A stretch of 64,000 nucleotides of DNA from Labilibaculum sp. (GCF_963664555.1 NZ_OY761461.1:3637769-3701768), one strand, 5' to 3'; counted from the first letter of the stretch, positions 45,001 to 54,488 are shown. The notes: a model not told the origin generated them from the letters alone. Program-made: numbers and translations.

Positions 45001-45546
45001 AATATATGGCAGTTGCTGGTCTGGTGTTCGACGATCATGAATTGCTGTTGAAGGAAATATCATTCGATCGAAGAATAAGGTGCCACTTGCAACATCGTTA
45101 GGGGCAACCACTTTCATAAATTCCAAATCCTTACTGGTTTTCGGTCCACTCATATCCTCAGTAAACTGAATCCAACAGGCACGCCATCCCTCAAAATTAA
45201 TTTTGTAATCAAAATGATATTCCACCTGACTTCCTTTCCCAAACTGAAAAGTCAACTCTTTATCGATGGCTTTCTCATTATAAATCCAAAGCATTAAGCC
45301 TCCTTTGTATGTATTCGCTGCATTTTTTAAATTAGGGGGATTTAAAACAGTTAATGTTGCACCCTGAGTCCATTCCCACTTAAGTGATTGGGTACCCAAC
45401 TTATAATGCTCATTACTAATACTTAAATCAGAACCCGCATTTGCTGTCCATCCATCGGGAATTTGACCTTCCAAACCTATGTATTGAGCCAAAACATATG
45501 AGTAAGGCAAATACAAGAAACTCAAGAATATTAAAATCTTTCGCAT
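42016..45546 (-). CDS. PL8 chondroitinase ABC-type lyase with T9SS tail
   Basis: This large secreted polysaccharide lyase splits chondroitin/dermatan sulfate or hyaluronan by beta-elimination. A signal peptide (1-20) precedes an N-terminal lyase sandwich (about 22-180, WIYNEKAIDKELTFQFG), an alpha-barrel (about 200-560) and large beta-sandwiches. The active-site signature of chondroitinase ABC is kept: H439 and Y446 in HHGGLYPAY (same seven-residue spacing) and R499 in GRHPLAG. The C-terminus adds an Ig-like domain (about 990-1085) and a T9SS type-A sorting domain (VQIFDLMGRM, then GTYIVRLQM and KVLIKG). At 1176 aa it exceeds its paralogue at 49721-52783 by these extra domains. The two genes diverge from the 45.5-46.1 kb gap. 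Confidence 0.93.
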   Translation of the reverse strand: MRKILIFLSFLYLPYSYVLAQYIGLEGQIPDGWTANAGSDLSISNEHYKLGTQSLKWEWTQGATLTVLNPPNLKNAANTYKGGLMLWIYNEKAIDKELTFQFGKGSQVEYHFDYKINFEGWRACWIQFTEDMSGPKTSKDLEFMKVVAPNDVASGTLFFDRMIFPSTAIHDRRTPDQQLPYINPSMNENHWAALWHWFDKYSHDIPLMPTVNADEQKAFDSIKEEMRKVFQGSPPANSKIESVKTAFRAFDIKRSNGQITGRPYVSDDEYDSGLNDVKMIQVGPVLEDLAQIWHHKKDVEAKQMFYDLLDYVMDQGLNVGSGMGTNHHYGYQFREFPPAVFLMKDALKADGKLDEAVAMLSYWTGIQEYRIKPEVGTLQGLMDSWNTTIIPRLVAVMTMDDTPEKAREMKTIKRWMDISLKIVPGSMGGIKEDGSGFHHGGLYPAYSTGGYAGIGSFLRYVNGTCFALSEEARINFGKGLLAMRNYSNLQDWGFGICGRHPLAGSISSGAKNAFAYLAKSGDPYTKEELWKEMAAGYMRLEVSNTAFKQEFEAKGISAEAEPEGNFTYNYGALGIHRRDNWMVSVKGYNRHVWGSEIYTKDNRYGRYQSYGTVQVIGAGNHVNARESGFVENGWDWNRYPGATSIHLPLTLLESPLSGTLMEKSSEGFTGASNLHGENGVFGMILNEGNRSNFTADHQAYKSVFCFDNRIICLGSGISNSNSQYKTETTLFQVNLKSQSDAIYADGNNSIINFPLLQSLSSDKSHWILDPVGNAYWVKDGVNVQISRSTQDSRENKTKAATKGDFAAAWIDHGTAPDQKSYEYVILPNSDLQAIQDFSNNMNSETTAAYKVLQQDNQAHIVWDRAANTSAYVFFRAIPDLSNEFVKKISAAGLVMIKSNDEKDQLSLSVCDPDLHFPEVAYTSALPSQESIIVLTLNGIWEMDGQNAKVAVLPGNNQQTQLQFTLKDGIPQEINLRKVEALSDITAPTIYQIQVSDIDHSSATIELGSNESGTLFWFLNAASEAVPVVEDVMSGTGALMNGQTACNANELWQGSVTNLQEGETYALHAVAADAAGNVSSVYSSDSFSTLVTGLPDITVDGELVVFGRDGKIVLQSKSLPSRDSSVQIFDLMGRMLISVPYEGSRELSIDAPNQLGTYIVRLQMNGQFRSKKVLIKG

Positions 45547-46107
45547 ATAATAATATTAAAAATAAAAAGTCATTCCATATACTGAACCAACACCATCATG
45601 ACTCCGAAAACGATTCCAATATAAGAGAAAGCCTAAATCCCGGCAAACCAACATTGTCCCAAAAATTCAATTCGGGATCAAACCAAACACAAACAACTGT
45701 TGTTCAATCAACTGCATCAGACATTTTTTATTCATCCAAAATCGTACGAACAATATCAAACACCATCAACAAAATCAGAAAAATAACTAATAAACGACTC
45801 GTTATCAACAAGTATAAACAAAACAACATCCGCAAAAAAACTAACTCACCTGCTTTAATTCCGAACGCCTCCATAATCATACGGATGAATTCAGAAGCTA
45901 AACTCTTTACTTCACTGTATTGAATTGCAATTTTGAAACTCACGCAACAATTTCACAACAAATTAAATATAAACCACTTACAATCATCAAAATCCATAAA
46001 CGTCCCATAATCATTAAATCTATCGATACACCACTATCAAAATCAATAATTTAGAACATCAGAAAATTAATAGAAACAGAATTTGCATTAAACAAACTCA
46101 GATTACA
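45547..46107. other. Divergent promoter region of the GAG locus
   Basis: This 561-bp AT-rich gap lies between the start of the minus-strand lyase gene and the plus-strand lyase gene, so it must hold both promoters and probably the binding site of their regulator. No clear TTTG/TAnnTTTG pair or operator repeat could be defined. The open frames on both strands here lack family features. Confidence 0.5.
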
Positions 46108-48339
46108 ATGAATAAAATCGGTCCCCTTAGTATTTTCCTATTTTGGTGTATTCTCCAGCCTTTAGCAGGTTTTTCGCAATCTTCCGAGTTCGAAGCTTTA
46201 TCTAAAATCAGAAAGAGTCTTACCGGTAACAATCTTTCTTCCCAATGGGAAAAAATAAATACAGAAAAAGCACTTTCCCTGCTTGAAGAGGACGGACGTT
46301 TTTCCGATGCTGAACCAGATAAAAAGCAGTTAACGGGTCGTATCATGCAGTGGGCAATTGATTACCATCGCAATTCATACGAAAACAAGGATGAATTGAG
46401 AATCGCTATCTACAAATCCCTGCAATACTGGCTGGATCATCGCCCAAAATACAGTTTCCCGTCAATTCCTTTCGAAACACTTAGAGCTATGGCTGCCATA
46501 GAACTGGTTATTTATGATGATATGATGCAGGACCGGCAGATTTCCATTGCCAAAGAAAAACAAATCGACCATCTCATTCAAAGCATTACTGAATTTAGTC
46601 ATTGGTGCTGGTACAATGGGAAAAATCAGGATGTTTTCGATAAAGCGGACGGACACAACAGAGGAGGAAATGTTGGTTATCGTTTGTGGGGCATGACAGC
46701 CATCGCCTCCTGCTCCAGAGACGAAAAAGAAATGGATTGGGTACATCAAATTGTGAAGGAGCAATTTCCCCGGGTACTTAATACTCCAACTGATTTTCCT
46801 ACCGGTTTTACCCCGGATGGTTCATGGATACAACACAATGCCGGAGGAGTCCAAAATTATTGGATTGGTTATGGTGTTCACTGGATTACCCATATCCTCA
46901 ACTATTCAAAAGCAACAAACGGCACCCGGTGGGCGGTAACCAATAAGGAATGGAACATTATTGCCGATTACTATCTGGATGGTATTCAGTGGTATTATTT
47001 TAAGAATCACGGGGCATTGAATCTTGCCGGGCGGCACAATGCTTTAAAAGAACCTCCTTTAGACAATGGTAAAATCAGAAAGGATGTTTTAAAACTATTG
47101 GAATTAGGAAATTTTACTCCCCGTAAAGAGCACGAACTCCGCCTTTTATCCAATCGGTTTCAAAACAAAAACTTTGCACACATCGATTCAACAAAATACT
47201 TCTGGAATACCGACCTGTTGATTCACAGCACAGCTCATTCATACTTCGCCATCAAAATGCTTTCGAACCGAACTACAGGCTGCGAAACGTCTGAGAGTGA
47301 AAGAGCACATGGTAAAAACAATTTTTTAAGCGGCGATGGGTCTACCATTATTTATAGTTCAGGGAAAGAGTATGATAAAGCCCGAATTGGATGGAACTGG
47401 AGAGCTTGGCCGGGCATTACAGCACTTCAAAAAAAAGGGAAACTTCCACTTAGTCCCTGGGGAAATGAAAGTAAAAGCAATAATGAATTTGCCGGAGGAT
47501 TGGCAACAGCTCATCAAGGCATTGCGGCATTTCAATACAATCGTAAAAATGAATATGTGAACCTTAGGGCTAACAAAGCCTATTTCACTTACGAAAATAA
47601 AATGCTCGCTCTGGGAAATGCAATCCGAAAAAATGAAGCAGATCAGTTTGATGTTTGGACCACAATCAATCAAACCGAAAGGAAATCGGACATTAATTTC
47701 TGCATAAACGGAAAAAAAGGGAAAATAAAAGCCGGACAATATAAGAATCTGAATATTGAAAAAATAAAACAAATCTCCTGGATTCATCACGACAACACGG
47801 CCTATATTATTCTTCCCGGCAAAAAAGCGGCAGGCCTTACACTTTTCGCCGAAGAACGAACCGGCAATTGGGCCGATTTGGATGGACGCTATCAAAATAA
47901 GGAAGAAAACGCTTCCATCTTTCAAGTATCCCTTTCGCATGGAGCAAAACCAAATGGTGCCGATTATTCCTATATCGTAATCCCAAACACAAAGCTTGAA
48001 ACAATTAAAAATATAGTTAAAAACGAACTTCCTGATCTTATTCAGAATGATGAAATGGCACAGGCCATCAAATATGGCGAAGACTCCTACATGATTGTTT
48101 TGTACCAGGCGGGGAAAATTCAGCTACATGATAATTTGAATTTGGAATCTGATGTTCCGGCTATACTGCACCTAAAAAAAGAAATGAATCAATGGCTGAT
48201 TCGCATCTGTGATCCTTTACACAAGCAGGAAAAGGCTGAAATAAAGATTGACGAAAATAAAAAAACAAAAGCTTTTACGATTCAATTCCCAAAAGGAACT
48301 GATACCGGAAAATCAATAAAAACAAAATTAAATTTTTAA
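46108..48339 (+). CDS. PL8-type lyase (chondroitin AC / hyaluronate lyase-like)
   Basis: This 743-aa secreted lyase has a signal peptide ending near AGFSQ. An alpha/alpha toroid (about 25-390) is followed by beta-sandwich domains (about 400-740). Family marks are the acceptor-site block DGSWIQHNAGGV with H243, tyrosines Y251 and Y255 in NYWIGYG, and R309 in LAGRHNA. The later segment EYDKARIGWNWRAWPGITAL matches the PL8 pattern before the first sandwich. The H-to-Y spacing differs from the usual nine residues of AC lyases and hyaluronate lyases, so the exact catalytic tyrosine is uncertain. It starts the plus-strand operon and GH88 follows 18 bp later. It should make unsaturated oligosaccharides for GH88. 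Confidence 0.8.
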   Translation: MNKIGPLSIFLFWCILQPLAGFSQSSEFEALSKIRKSLTGNNLSSQWEKINTEKALSLLEEDGRFSDAEPDKKQLTGRIMQWAIDYHRNSYENKDELRIAIYKSLQYWLDHRPKYSFPSIPFETLRAMAAIELVIYDDMMQDRQISIAKEKQIDHLIQSITEFSHWCWYNGKNQDVFDKADGHNRGGNVGYRLWGMTAIASCSRDEKEMDWVHQIVKEQFPRVLNTPTDFPTGFTPDGSWIQHNAGGVQNYWIGYGVHWITHILNYSKATNGTRWAVTNKEWNIIADYYLDGIQWYYFKNHGALNLAGRHNALKEPPLDNGKIRKDVLKLLELGNFTPRKEHELRLLSNRFQNKNFAHIDSTKYFWNTDLLIHSTAHSYFAIKMLSNRTTGCETSESERAHGKNNFLSGDGSTIIYSSGKEYDKARIGWNWRAWPGITALQKKGKLPLSPWGNESKSNNEFAGGLATAHQGIAAFQYNRKNEYVNLRANKAYFTYENKMLALGNAIRKNEADQFDVWTTINQTERKSDINFCINGKKGKIKAGQYKNLNIEKIKQISWIHHDNTAYIILPGKKAAGLTLFAEERTGNWADLDGRYQNKEENASIFQVSLSHGAKPNGADYSYIVIPNTKLETIKNIVKNELPDLIQNDEMAQAIKYGEDSYMIVLYQAGKIQLHDNLNLESDVPAILHLKKEMNQWLIRICDPLHKQEKAEIKIDENKKTKAFTIQFPKGTDTGKSIKTKLNF

Positions 48340-48357
48340 TTAAACAGGAACCATAAA

Positions 48358-49569
48358 ATGAATCAAATCTTAAAATTAGTGCTTGTTTCAACGTGTATGC
48401 TCAGCATATTTTCGTGCAGCAATCCCAAAACAAGTTCGAAAGATATTATAGCTGAGAGTATCGAATTTGCCAGCCAACAAATTGGTAGTGAAATAGAAAT
48501 AATGAATGCCAAAGGGGAACTTCTAAATCCTAGGACAATAGAAAAAGATGGCAGCACGAGATACAATACTCCAGAAATGTGGACCAGTGGTTTTTTTCCG
48601 GGCTCATTGTGGTATTTGTATGAATTAACAGGCGATAACAAATGGAAAACGGAGGCTGAAAAACTTACCGAAACATTGGATACCATACAATATTTAACCT
48701 GGCATCACGATGTTGGATTTATGGTTAACTGCAGTTATGGCAATGGATACCGCCTGACTGAAAATGATGCCTACAAAAAAGTGATCATTCAAACAGCCAA
48801 ATCATTAAGTACCCGCTTTCGCCCAAATATCGGAGCCATTCAATCGTGGAATTCAAACAAAGGATGGCAAGCCGAACGGGGATGGCAGTGTCCGGTAATT
48901 ATTGATAACATGATGAATCTGGAATTGTTGTTTGAAGCCAGTAAATTGAGCGGAGACGAAAGCTTCAAAAATATTGCTGTCAAACATGCAGAAACCACAC
49001 TGGAGAATCATTTCCGACCTGATCACAGTTGCTATCATGTTATCGACTATGATACAATTACAGGACAAGTTCGAAGCAAACAAACGGCACAAGGCTATTC
49101 GGATGAATCTGCCTGGGCCAGAGGTCAGGCGTGGGCCATTTATGGTTACACCCTTTGTTTCAGAGAAACTCACGATCCAAAATTCCTTACCAAAGCCGAA
49201 AACATTGCAGCTTATTTATTCAGTCATCCACGAATGCCCGAAGATTTGGTTCCCTACTGGGATTTTGATTGCAAAGATATTCCAAATACCTATCGGGATG
49301 CATCTGCAGCTGCAGTAATAGCTTCTGCTCTATACGAGATGAGCACTTTCTGCCCGCAAAAAGCAGAATCTTACAAAACTTTGGCCGACAAAATCATAAA
49401 CAGCCTTGCTTCAGATGCTTATCGCGCTAAATTGGGAGAAAATAACAATTTCCTTTTGATGCATAGCGTGGGTAGTATTCCGCATAACTCAGAAATTGAT
49501 GTCCCTTTAAACTATACAGACTACTATTTTTTAGAAGCGCTTGTGCGTAAAAGAGATCTGGAACAATAA
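48358..49569 (+). CDS. GH88 unsaturated glucuronyl hydrolase, lipoprotein
   Basis: This enzyme hydrates and opens the 4,5-unsaturated uronic acid that lyases leave at the non-reducing end, releasing the keto-acid and the amino sugar. The signal with lipobox IFSC is followed by a complete (alpha/alpha)6 barrel: WTSGFFPGSLWYLYELTGD, HHDVGFMVNCSYGNGYRL (catalytic D region), QGYSDESAWARGQAWAIYGY and DASAAAVIASALYEMS. At 403 aa it is full length. It is the second gene of the plus-strand operon, 18 bp after the PL8 gene, and the next lyase gene starts about 150 bp after its stop. The likely substrates are unsaturated chondroitin or hyaluronan disaccharides. Confidence 0.95.
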   Translation: MNQILKLVLVSTCMLSIFSCSNPKTSSKDIIAESIEFASQQIGSEIEIMNAKGELLNPRTIEKDGSTRYNTPEMWTSGFFPGSLWYLYELTGDNKWKTEAEKLTETLDTIQYLTWHHDVGFMVNCSYGNGYRLTENDAYKKVIIQTAKSLSTRFRPNIGAIQSWNSNKGWQAERGWQCPVIIDNMMNLELLFEASKLSGDESFKNIAVKHAETTLENHFRPDHSCYHVIDYDTITGQVRSKQTAQGYSDESAWARGQAWAIYGYTLCFRETHDPKFLTKAENIAAYLFSHPRMPEDLVPYWDFDCKDIPNTYRDASAAAVIASALYEMSTFCPQKAESYKTLADKIINSLASDAYRAKLGENNNFLLMHSVGSIPHNSEIDVPLNYTDYYFLEALVRKRDLEQ

Positions 49570-49720
49570 CCTCTGCAGGCAGACAGGTTTCAATGAACCT
49601 GTCCTGCTTGTTTTCTGCGAAATTCTCCCAAAATCACGATATGGTACTATTTCCAGAGCAAAGAATAAATCTAATTTCAATACAAATCCTTTTCTTGCAA
49701 TCGATTTAAACTTATTACAA

Positions 49721-52700
49721 ATGAAGAACAAATATCCATTTTCATTCCTTATTGTATTGATTCTTTGCTTTCAGCGAATATCAGCACAGGACCTTTTTAT
49801 CCCTCAAATTCTTTCCTTCGAGGAAACCTCTGTTTCTCAAAACTGGAGCTGCGATTCCAATTCTGAAATTGGAATCAGCCGGCAGCATTACAAACATGGC
49901 AAACAAAGTATGAGGTGGGATTGGAATAAAAATTCTGCCCTTGTATTTAAGGGAGATATTAATTTTAAAGCTTTCGACCCCAATTCCGAAAATAAATCGA
50001 TACCAACCTTCTGTTTTTGGGTGTATAACGAAACCCCTAAGAATGAAAATATAAAAATACAATTCGGTAAAGATGGAAATACAAACTGCTGGTTTGAATT
50101 TGGATTGAACTTTAAAGGCTGGCGTGCGGCCTGGGTTGCTTTCGAACGCGACATGCAAGGCACTCCTGCCGAAGGAATGAACCGCATGAGCATTTCGGCT
50201 CCGGAAAATGCAAGCGGTAGTCTTTTCTTCGATCATATTATGCTGTGCACGCCTGCAGACAGCCGATGGAATACCCCAGACTATCAGGTTCCTTTTGTGA
50301 ATGCACAAACAGAAAACCACTGGTTGATTCTTTACAAATCGAGTTTAAACAAACCAATTGAAAAGTTAGAAAGCTTAACCGAACAGCAAACTGAAGGCAT
50401 TCAAACGATTAACAGGAGATACAGCAAAGAGGTCATCAAAAAGCAGAACGTAAATGAAAAACGGATTGCTGAATTAAAGAAAGCTTACGATGAGTATCAG
50501 ATTGTTCGCAGCGATGACCAAATATCCGGAAAAGTGATGTGGTTCTGTCGTTTCTCTGAAATTTATGAGCCCTATACCAAGGAATGGAAAAATTACTTTG
50601 TAAAATATGAAAAAGATCTTGCAAACTATACCAACGTCATGTACAATATCGCCTGTGCTTATCAACAGACGGAAAACACAGAATATAAAAATGAACTGGA
50701 AGAACTCTTTTTCAATATGTCCGATCACCTGATTGATCAGGGCTGGGCTGAAGGAAGTGCTAACGGCACCCTGCACCACTTAGGCTACAGCATGCGAACC
50801 TACTACTCGGCCTACTTTCTGATGCGGGAATCATTGATCCGCACCCAACGTGCCGAACAGGCTCAAAAAGCCATGGAATGGTACTCGGGTGCCAAAGAAG
50901 TTTTTGCTCCTATGCATGAAAAAGGCATGAGTATAGATGCTTTTAACACTTCGGTAATGGGCCGTCTGGCAAGCATCCTGATGTTGGAAGATTCGCCTGA
51001 AAAAGTAAGATATCTAAATGCCTACGTGAAGTGGATAGACAATGGCCTTGCTTATGCTCCCGGATTAAAGGACAGTTTCAAAGTTGACGGTTCGGTCTTT
51101 CATCATGCCAATAACTATCCGGCTTATGCCAATGGAGGATTCGACGGAGCAACACTCATGGTTTATTTCTTTAGTCAAACACCATTTAGCATCTCTGAGC
51201 AAGGACATGCCAACCTAAAGCAATCCTTACTAAAAACACGCCTTTTCTGCAATAAGGAAACCTGGCCTTTATCAATGTCAGGACGTCATCCAAACGGAAA
51301 AGGAAAGTTATCAGCAAAACATTACGAAAGAATGGCCCTGTCGGGCAGTCCGGATGGAAAAGACAAAACAGATGCTGAAATGGCCGCAGTTTACCTGCGC
51401 TTACAGCAAGGCAAAAAAGCCGACAGCAGCGCAAAACGATTCAAAGCAGAAGGTTTTGAGGCTGAAAACGATCCGAATGGAAACTGGACGATGAACTATG
51501 CAGCCTTGGGGATTCACCGAAGATCCAATTGGTCGGCAACAGTGCAGGGACATAGCCGTTACCTGTGGGCTGCCGAACATTATATCGGAGCCAACTATTA
51601 CGGAAGATATCTGAAACACGGTCAGCTTCAAATCATCTCCGGAGAAAATAAACCAAGTGTGTTCACCTCAGGTTTTAATGCAAACGGATGGGATTGGGGA
51701 AGATTTGCGGGGACAACTGCTATTCACCTGCCTATTGAACAACTTCGTGCCAATATTCTGAATGTAGATCAGGTAAGCGGATACGAAGAGATGCTGATCT
51801 CAGACGAAGCTTTTGCCGGAGCCATCTCAATGGAGGGGCAAAATGGTGCCTGGGCCATGAAATTGCATGAGCACGACAAATACAATGGTTCGCACCGGGC
51901 GACCAAATCTGTATTCTTTTTCGACAATAGAATCATCTGCCTGGGCAGCAATATTGAAAACACCAATGCAGATTACAATACAGAAACAACTCTGTTTCAA
52001 AACTATTTGAATCAGGAATCGGAAAACATTCTTTTTAATAATCTGGTGATTACTGAATTCCCTTTCAGCACAACAAGCCAAGGTAAAAAAGCCAGTTTAC
52101 TCACCGATAACGTGGGAAACAGTTTTTACATTCCGGCAGCTTACAGGGTTGAAGTGAGCAAACAGCAGCAGTTTTCAAAAGATCAGAAAAAAGAAACACC
52201 CAATCAGGGGAATTTCGCCACAGCTGTAATCAACCATGGAAAAGCGCCGCAGGCAGCCAGCTACGAATATGCTATCCTCGTGCAAAGCAGTCATAATGAA
52301 CTGGTGCAATTTGCCAGACAAATGAACAAAAAGAAGACAGCAGCCTACACGGTGCTGCAACAAGACAAAAAAGCACATATTGTTAGGGATAATGCATCTA
52401 AAACAACCGCTTTTGCACTGTTTGAAGCCAATACGGACATTAACCAGGCTGGATTAACATCTGTAAATGCTCCTGCTTTGGTGATGATAAAAGATAAAAA
52501 GAACTCAAAGGTGATGAGTCTTTGTGATCCGGATCTGCATCTCTATGAAGGTTCGGCCGATATCGTTCTGGAAAATGGAAAAAGAAAAGAAAGAAGCATT
52601 TATTCCCGTGATTGGATTTACAATGAAAGCAAGGTATCAAAAATACAAGTTAAGCTAAAAGGCGAATGGACCTTAGAAGCCAATGATTATTGCAGGCTGA

Positions 52701-52783
52701 TTAGCAGCAACGAAAACGAAAGCCTGCTTGAATTCACTTGTCAGCACGGTTTAACCCGCGAAGTTGTACTAAATAAAAAATAA
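49721..52783 (+). CDS. PL8 chondroitinase ABC-type lyase (paralogue, no T9SS tail)
   Basis: This is the second chondroitinase ABC-like enzyme, 1020 aa. I place the start at MKNKYPFSFLIVLILCFQ, which gives a signal peptide; an upstream in-frame ATG would overlap the GH88 gene and add 60 implausible residues. The order is N-terminal lyase sandwich (about 25-175), alpha-barrel, then sandwiches. Active-site residues are H462 and Y469 in HHANNYPAY and R522 in SGRHPNG, with the same spacings as in the divergent paralogue at 42016-45546. It lacks the Ig-like and T9SS domains of that paralogue, so it is probably periplasmic while the other is exported or surface-bound. It is followed by two sulfatase genes. 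Confidence 0.93.
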   Translation: MKNKYPFSFLIVLILCFQRISAQDLFIPQILSFEETSVSQNWSCDSNSEIGISRQHYKHGKQSMRWDWNKNSALVFKGDINFKAFDPNSENKSIPTFCFWVYNETPKNENIKIQFGKDGNTNCWFEFGLNFKGWRAAWVAFERDMQGTPAEGMNRMSISAPENASGSLFFDHIMLCTPADSRWNTPDYQVPFVNAQTENHWLILYKSSLNKPIEKLESLTEQQTEGIQTINRRYSKEVIKKQNVNEKRIAELKKAYDEYQIVRSDDQISGKVMWFCRFSEIYEPYTKEWKNYFVKYEKDLANYTNVMYNIACAYQQTENTEYKNELEELFFNMSDHLIDQGWAEGSANGTLHHLGYSMRTYYSAYFLMRESLIRTQRAEQAQKAMEWYSGAKEVFAPMHEKGMSIDAFNTSVMGRLASILMLEDSPEKVRYLNAYVKWIDNGLAYAPGLKDSFKVDGSVFHHANNYPAYANGGFDGATLMVYFFSQTPFSISEQGHANLKQSLLKTRLFCNKETWPLSMSGRHPNGKGKLSAKHYERMALSGSPDGKDKTDAEMAAVYLRLQQGKKADSSAKRFKAEGFEAENDPNGNWTMNYAALGIHRRSNWSATVQGHSRYLWAAEHYIGANYYGRYLKHGQLQIISGENKPSVFTSGFNANGWDWGRFAGTTAIHLPIEQLRANILNVDQVSGYEEMLISDEAFAGAISMEGQNGAWAMKLHEHDKYNGSHRATKSVFFFDNRIICLGSNIENTNADYNTETTLFQNYLNQESENILFNNLVITEFPFSTTSQGKKASLLTDNVGNSFYIPAAYRVEVSKQQQFSKDQKKETPNQGNFATAVINHGKAPQAASYEYAILVQSSHNELVQFARQMNKKKTAAYTVLQQDKKAHIVRDNASKTTAFALFEANTDINQAGLTSVNAPALVMIKDKKNSKVMSLCDPDLHLYEGSADIVLENGKRKERSIYSRDWIYNESKVSKIQVKLKGEWTLEANDYCRLISSNENESLLEFTCQHGLTREVVLNKK

Positions 52784-52840
52784 ACTCCTTCGCATTATTT
52801 TCACTGAGTAGAAATGAGAAGGAACTAAAAAATACAAGCT

Positions 52841-54343
52841 ATGAATAAAAATATATCCCGAAGAAATTTCGTAAAAAGTACGGCAGCAATTACAGCCGGT
52901 ATGACTTTGATTCCGCAGGGTTTTCTGACTTCCTGCATGAAAGAAGGGAAACGTCCGAATCTTCTGTTTATATTCCCCGACCAGTACCGCAAACAAGCCA
53001 TGGGCTTTATGAATCAGGATCCTGTTAAAACGCCTAATATCGATGCTTTATCGCAACAAGGTGTGGTTTTTACCAACGCAGTAAGTAATCACCCGCTTTG
53101 CAGTCCGTATCGGGGCATGCTTCTTACCGGAAAATATCCTCTATCGAATGGCGTGTTAAATAACTGTCATTCGGGAAGAACACAATTCGGTAATTTCCTG
53201 AAACCTGATGATGTGTGTTTCTCTGATGTTCTTTCGCAAAACAATTACAATGCAGGCTATGTAGGCAAATGGCATTTGGACGGGCCTGCACCACCCAAAG
53301 ACGGCGGTGCAAATGTTTGGGATTCCTATTGCAAACCTGGCAGATATCGTCACGGTTTCGACTTTTGGTATTCATACGGTGCCGATGACAATCATCTGAC
53401 TCCTCACTACTGGATTAACGGGGCCAAAGAAGATGAGGCAAAATATTTTGAACAATGGTCGCCGGAACATGAGGCAGAAGTGGTACAAAAGTATTTGGAA
53501 AATGCCGGGGATAAATTCCGCGATGACGAAAAACCCTTTGCTTTATTCTGGGGAATTAACCCGCCTCATCACCCATTCAACTTAGTTCCTGAGAACTACA
53601 AAAAAAATTTCGAAGGCAAAACGGAAAAAGATGTACTAAACCGTCCTAACGTTCAGTTTACGGATAACACAGAAATGGGAAGCCACGGTTTTGGGGATAT
53701 GTTTGTTGAAAAACGGATCAGTCAAGCCACAGATTACTTTGCGATGTGCGAAGGAGTTGATGAACAAATTGGAAAGGTGCTGCAAACTCTAAAAGATCAG
53801 GGCTTGGACAAAAACACGATTGTAATTTTCACATCCGACCATGGGGAGATGCTGGGAAGTCAGGGTATGATGCACAAAAATGTATGGTTTAGCGAGGCTT
53901 TCGATATTCCTTTCATCATCCGCTGGCCCGAAAAAATCAAAGCAGGACAAACCGATGACTTGCTTTTAAGTGTTCCGGATGTAATGCCTACCCTTTTAGG
54001 ATTAATGGGATTAAACAAACAAATACCCACTGAAGTGGAAGGCAAAGATTACTCAGGCATTTTCAGAAACGAAAAAGTAGACAGACCTGAAGCTGCCCTT
54101 TATTTCTTTGCCAAACCCGAAGATGATACCGAAAAACGCCGCGGTGTGAAAACACATACTCACACTTACGTGATAGCTTACGATAACAATGGGGAAAAAA
54201 TGCATTTTCTGTATGATGACAAGAACGATCCTTATCAAACCAAAAATATTTACGGCGAAAATTCGGAATTAGAGCAAGACTTAACCGAAAAGCTTCGTGA
54301 AATTCTGATCAGAACCAACGATCCATTCATTAGCTGCTTGTAA
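52841..54343 (+). CDS. S1 sulfatase, Cys-type, Tat-exported
   Basis: This 500-aa sulfatase has a twin-arginine signal (SRRNFVKSTAAITAG). The motif is C87-S-P-Y-R in LCSPYRGMLLTG, so formylglycine would come from cysteine; Y at the fourth position instead of S is a known variation. Metal ligands are in LLFIFPDQYR (one D of the usual pair replaced) and TSDHGEMLGSQG, with VGKWHLDG. Tat export means the protein folds, and is modified by anSME, before it crosses the membrane. It starts 57 bp after the lyase stop and is probably in the same transcript. The sulfate position attacked is not predictable here. Confidence 0.93.
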   Translation: MNKNISRRNFVKSTAAITAGMTLIPQGFLTSCMKEGKRPNLLFIFPDQYRKQAMGFMNQDPVKTPNIDALSQQGVVFTNAVSNHPLCSPYRGMLLTGKYPLSNGVLNNCHSGRTQFGNFLKPDDVCFSDVLSQNNYNAGYVGKWHLDGPAPPKDGGANVWDSYCKPGRYRHGFDFWYSYGADDNHLTPHYWINGAKEDEAKYFEQWSPEHEAEVVQKYLENAGDKFRDDEKPFALFWGINPPHHPFNLVPENYKKNFEGKTEKDVLNRPNVQFTDNTEMGSHGFGDMFVEKRISQATDYFAMCEGVDEQIGKVLQTLKDQGLDKNTIVIFTSDHGEMLGSQGMMHKNVWFSEAFDIPFIIRWPEKIKAGQTDDLLLSVPDVMPTLLGLMGLNKQIPTEVEGKDYSGIFRNEKVDRPEAALYFFAKPEDDTEKRRGVKTHTHTYVIAYDNNGEKMHFLYDDKNDPYQTKNIYGENSELEQDLTEKLREILIRTNDPFISCL

Positions 54344-54356
54344 TTTAAAAGTATGA

Positions 54357-54488
54357 AAAGTCAAAGGACCTAAAAGTGAAAAGGAAGCATGTATGAAGTA
54401 TAGCATACCCTGTTAGAGCTTTTACAGTTTTACTTTTTGCCTTTGACTGTTCGACCGTTTGACCATTCAACCATTCGATCGTTTGACT
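54357..54488. repeat. Inverted and short direct repeats between sulfatase genes
   Basis: AGTCAAAGG near 54360-54368 pairs with CCTTTGACT at 54440-54448, giving a long-range hairpin. A 14-bp motif TTCGAYCGTTTGAC occurs twice (54450-54463 and 54474-54487). The stretch reads like the short degenerate intergenic repeats common in Bacteroidota. It may slow or stop transcription between the two sulfatase genes, but no T run follows. Confidence 0.4.

Noticed and set aside
45728..45943. Minus-strand 71-aa hydrophobic frame in the divergent promoter gap, superficially like an ion-channel N-terminus
   Set aside because: Low-complexity hydrophobic sequence in AT-rich DNA, with no downstream continuation or conserved motif.
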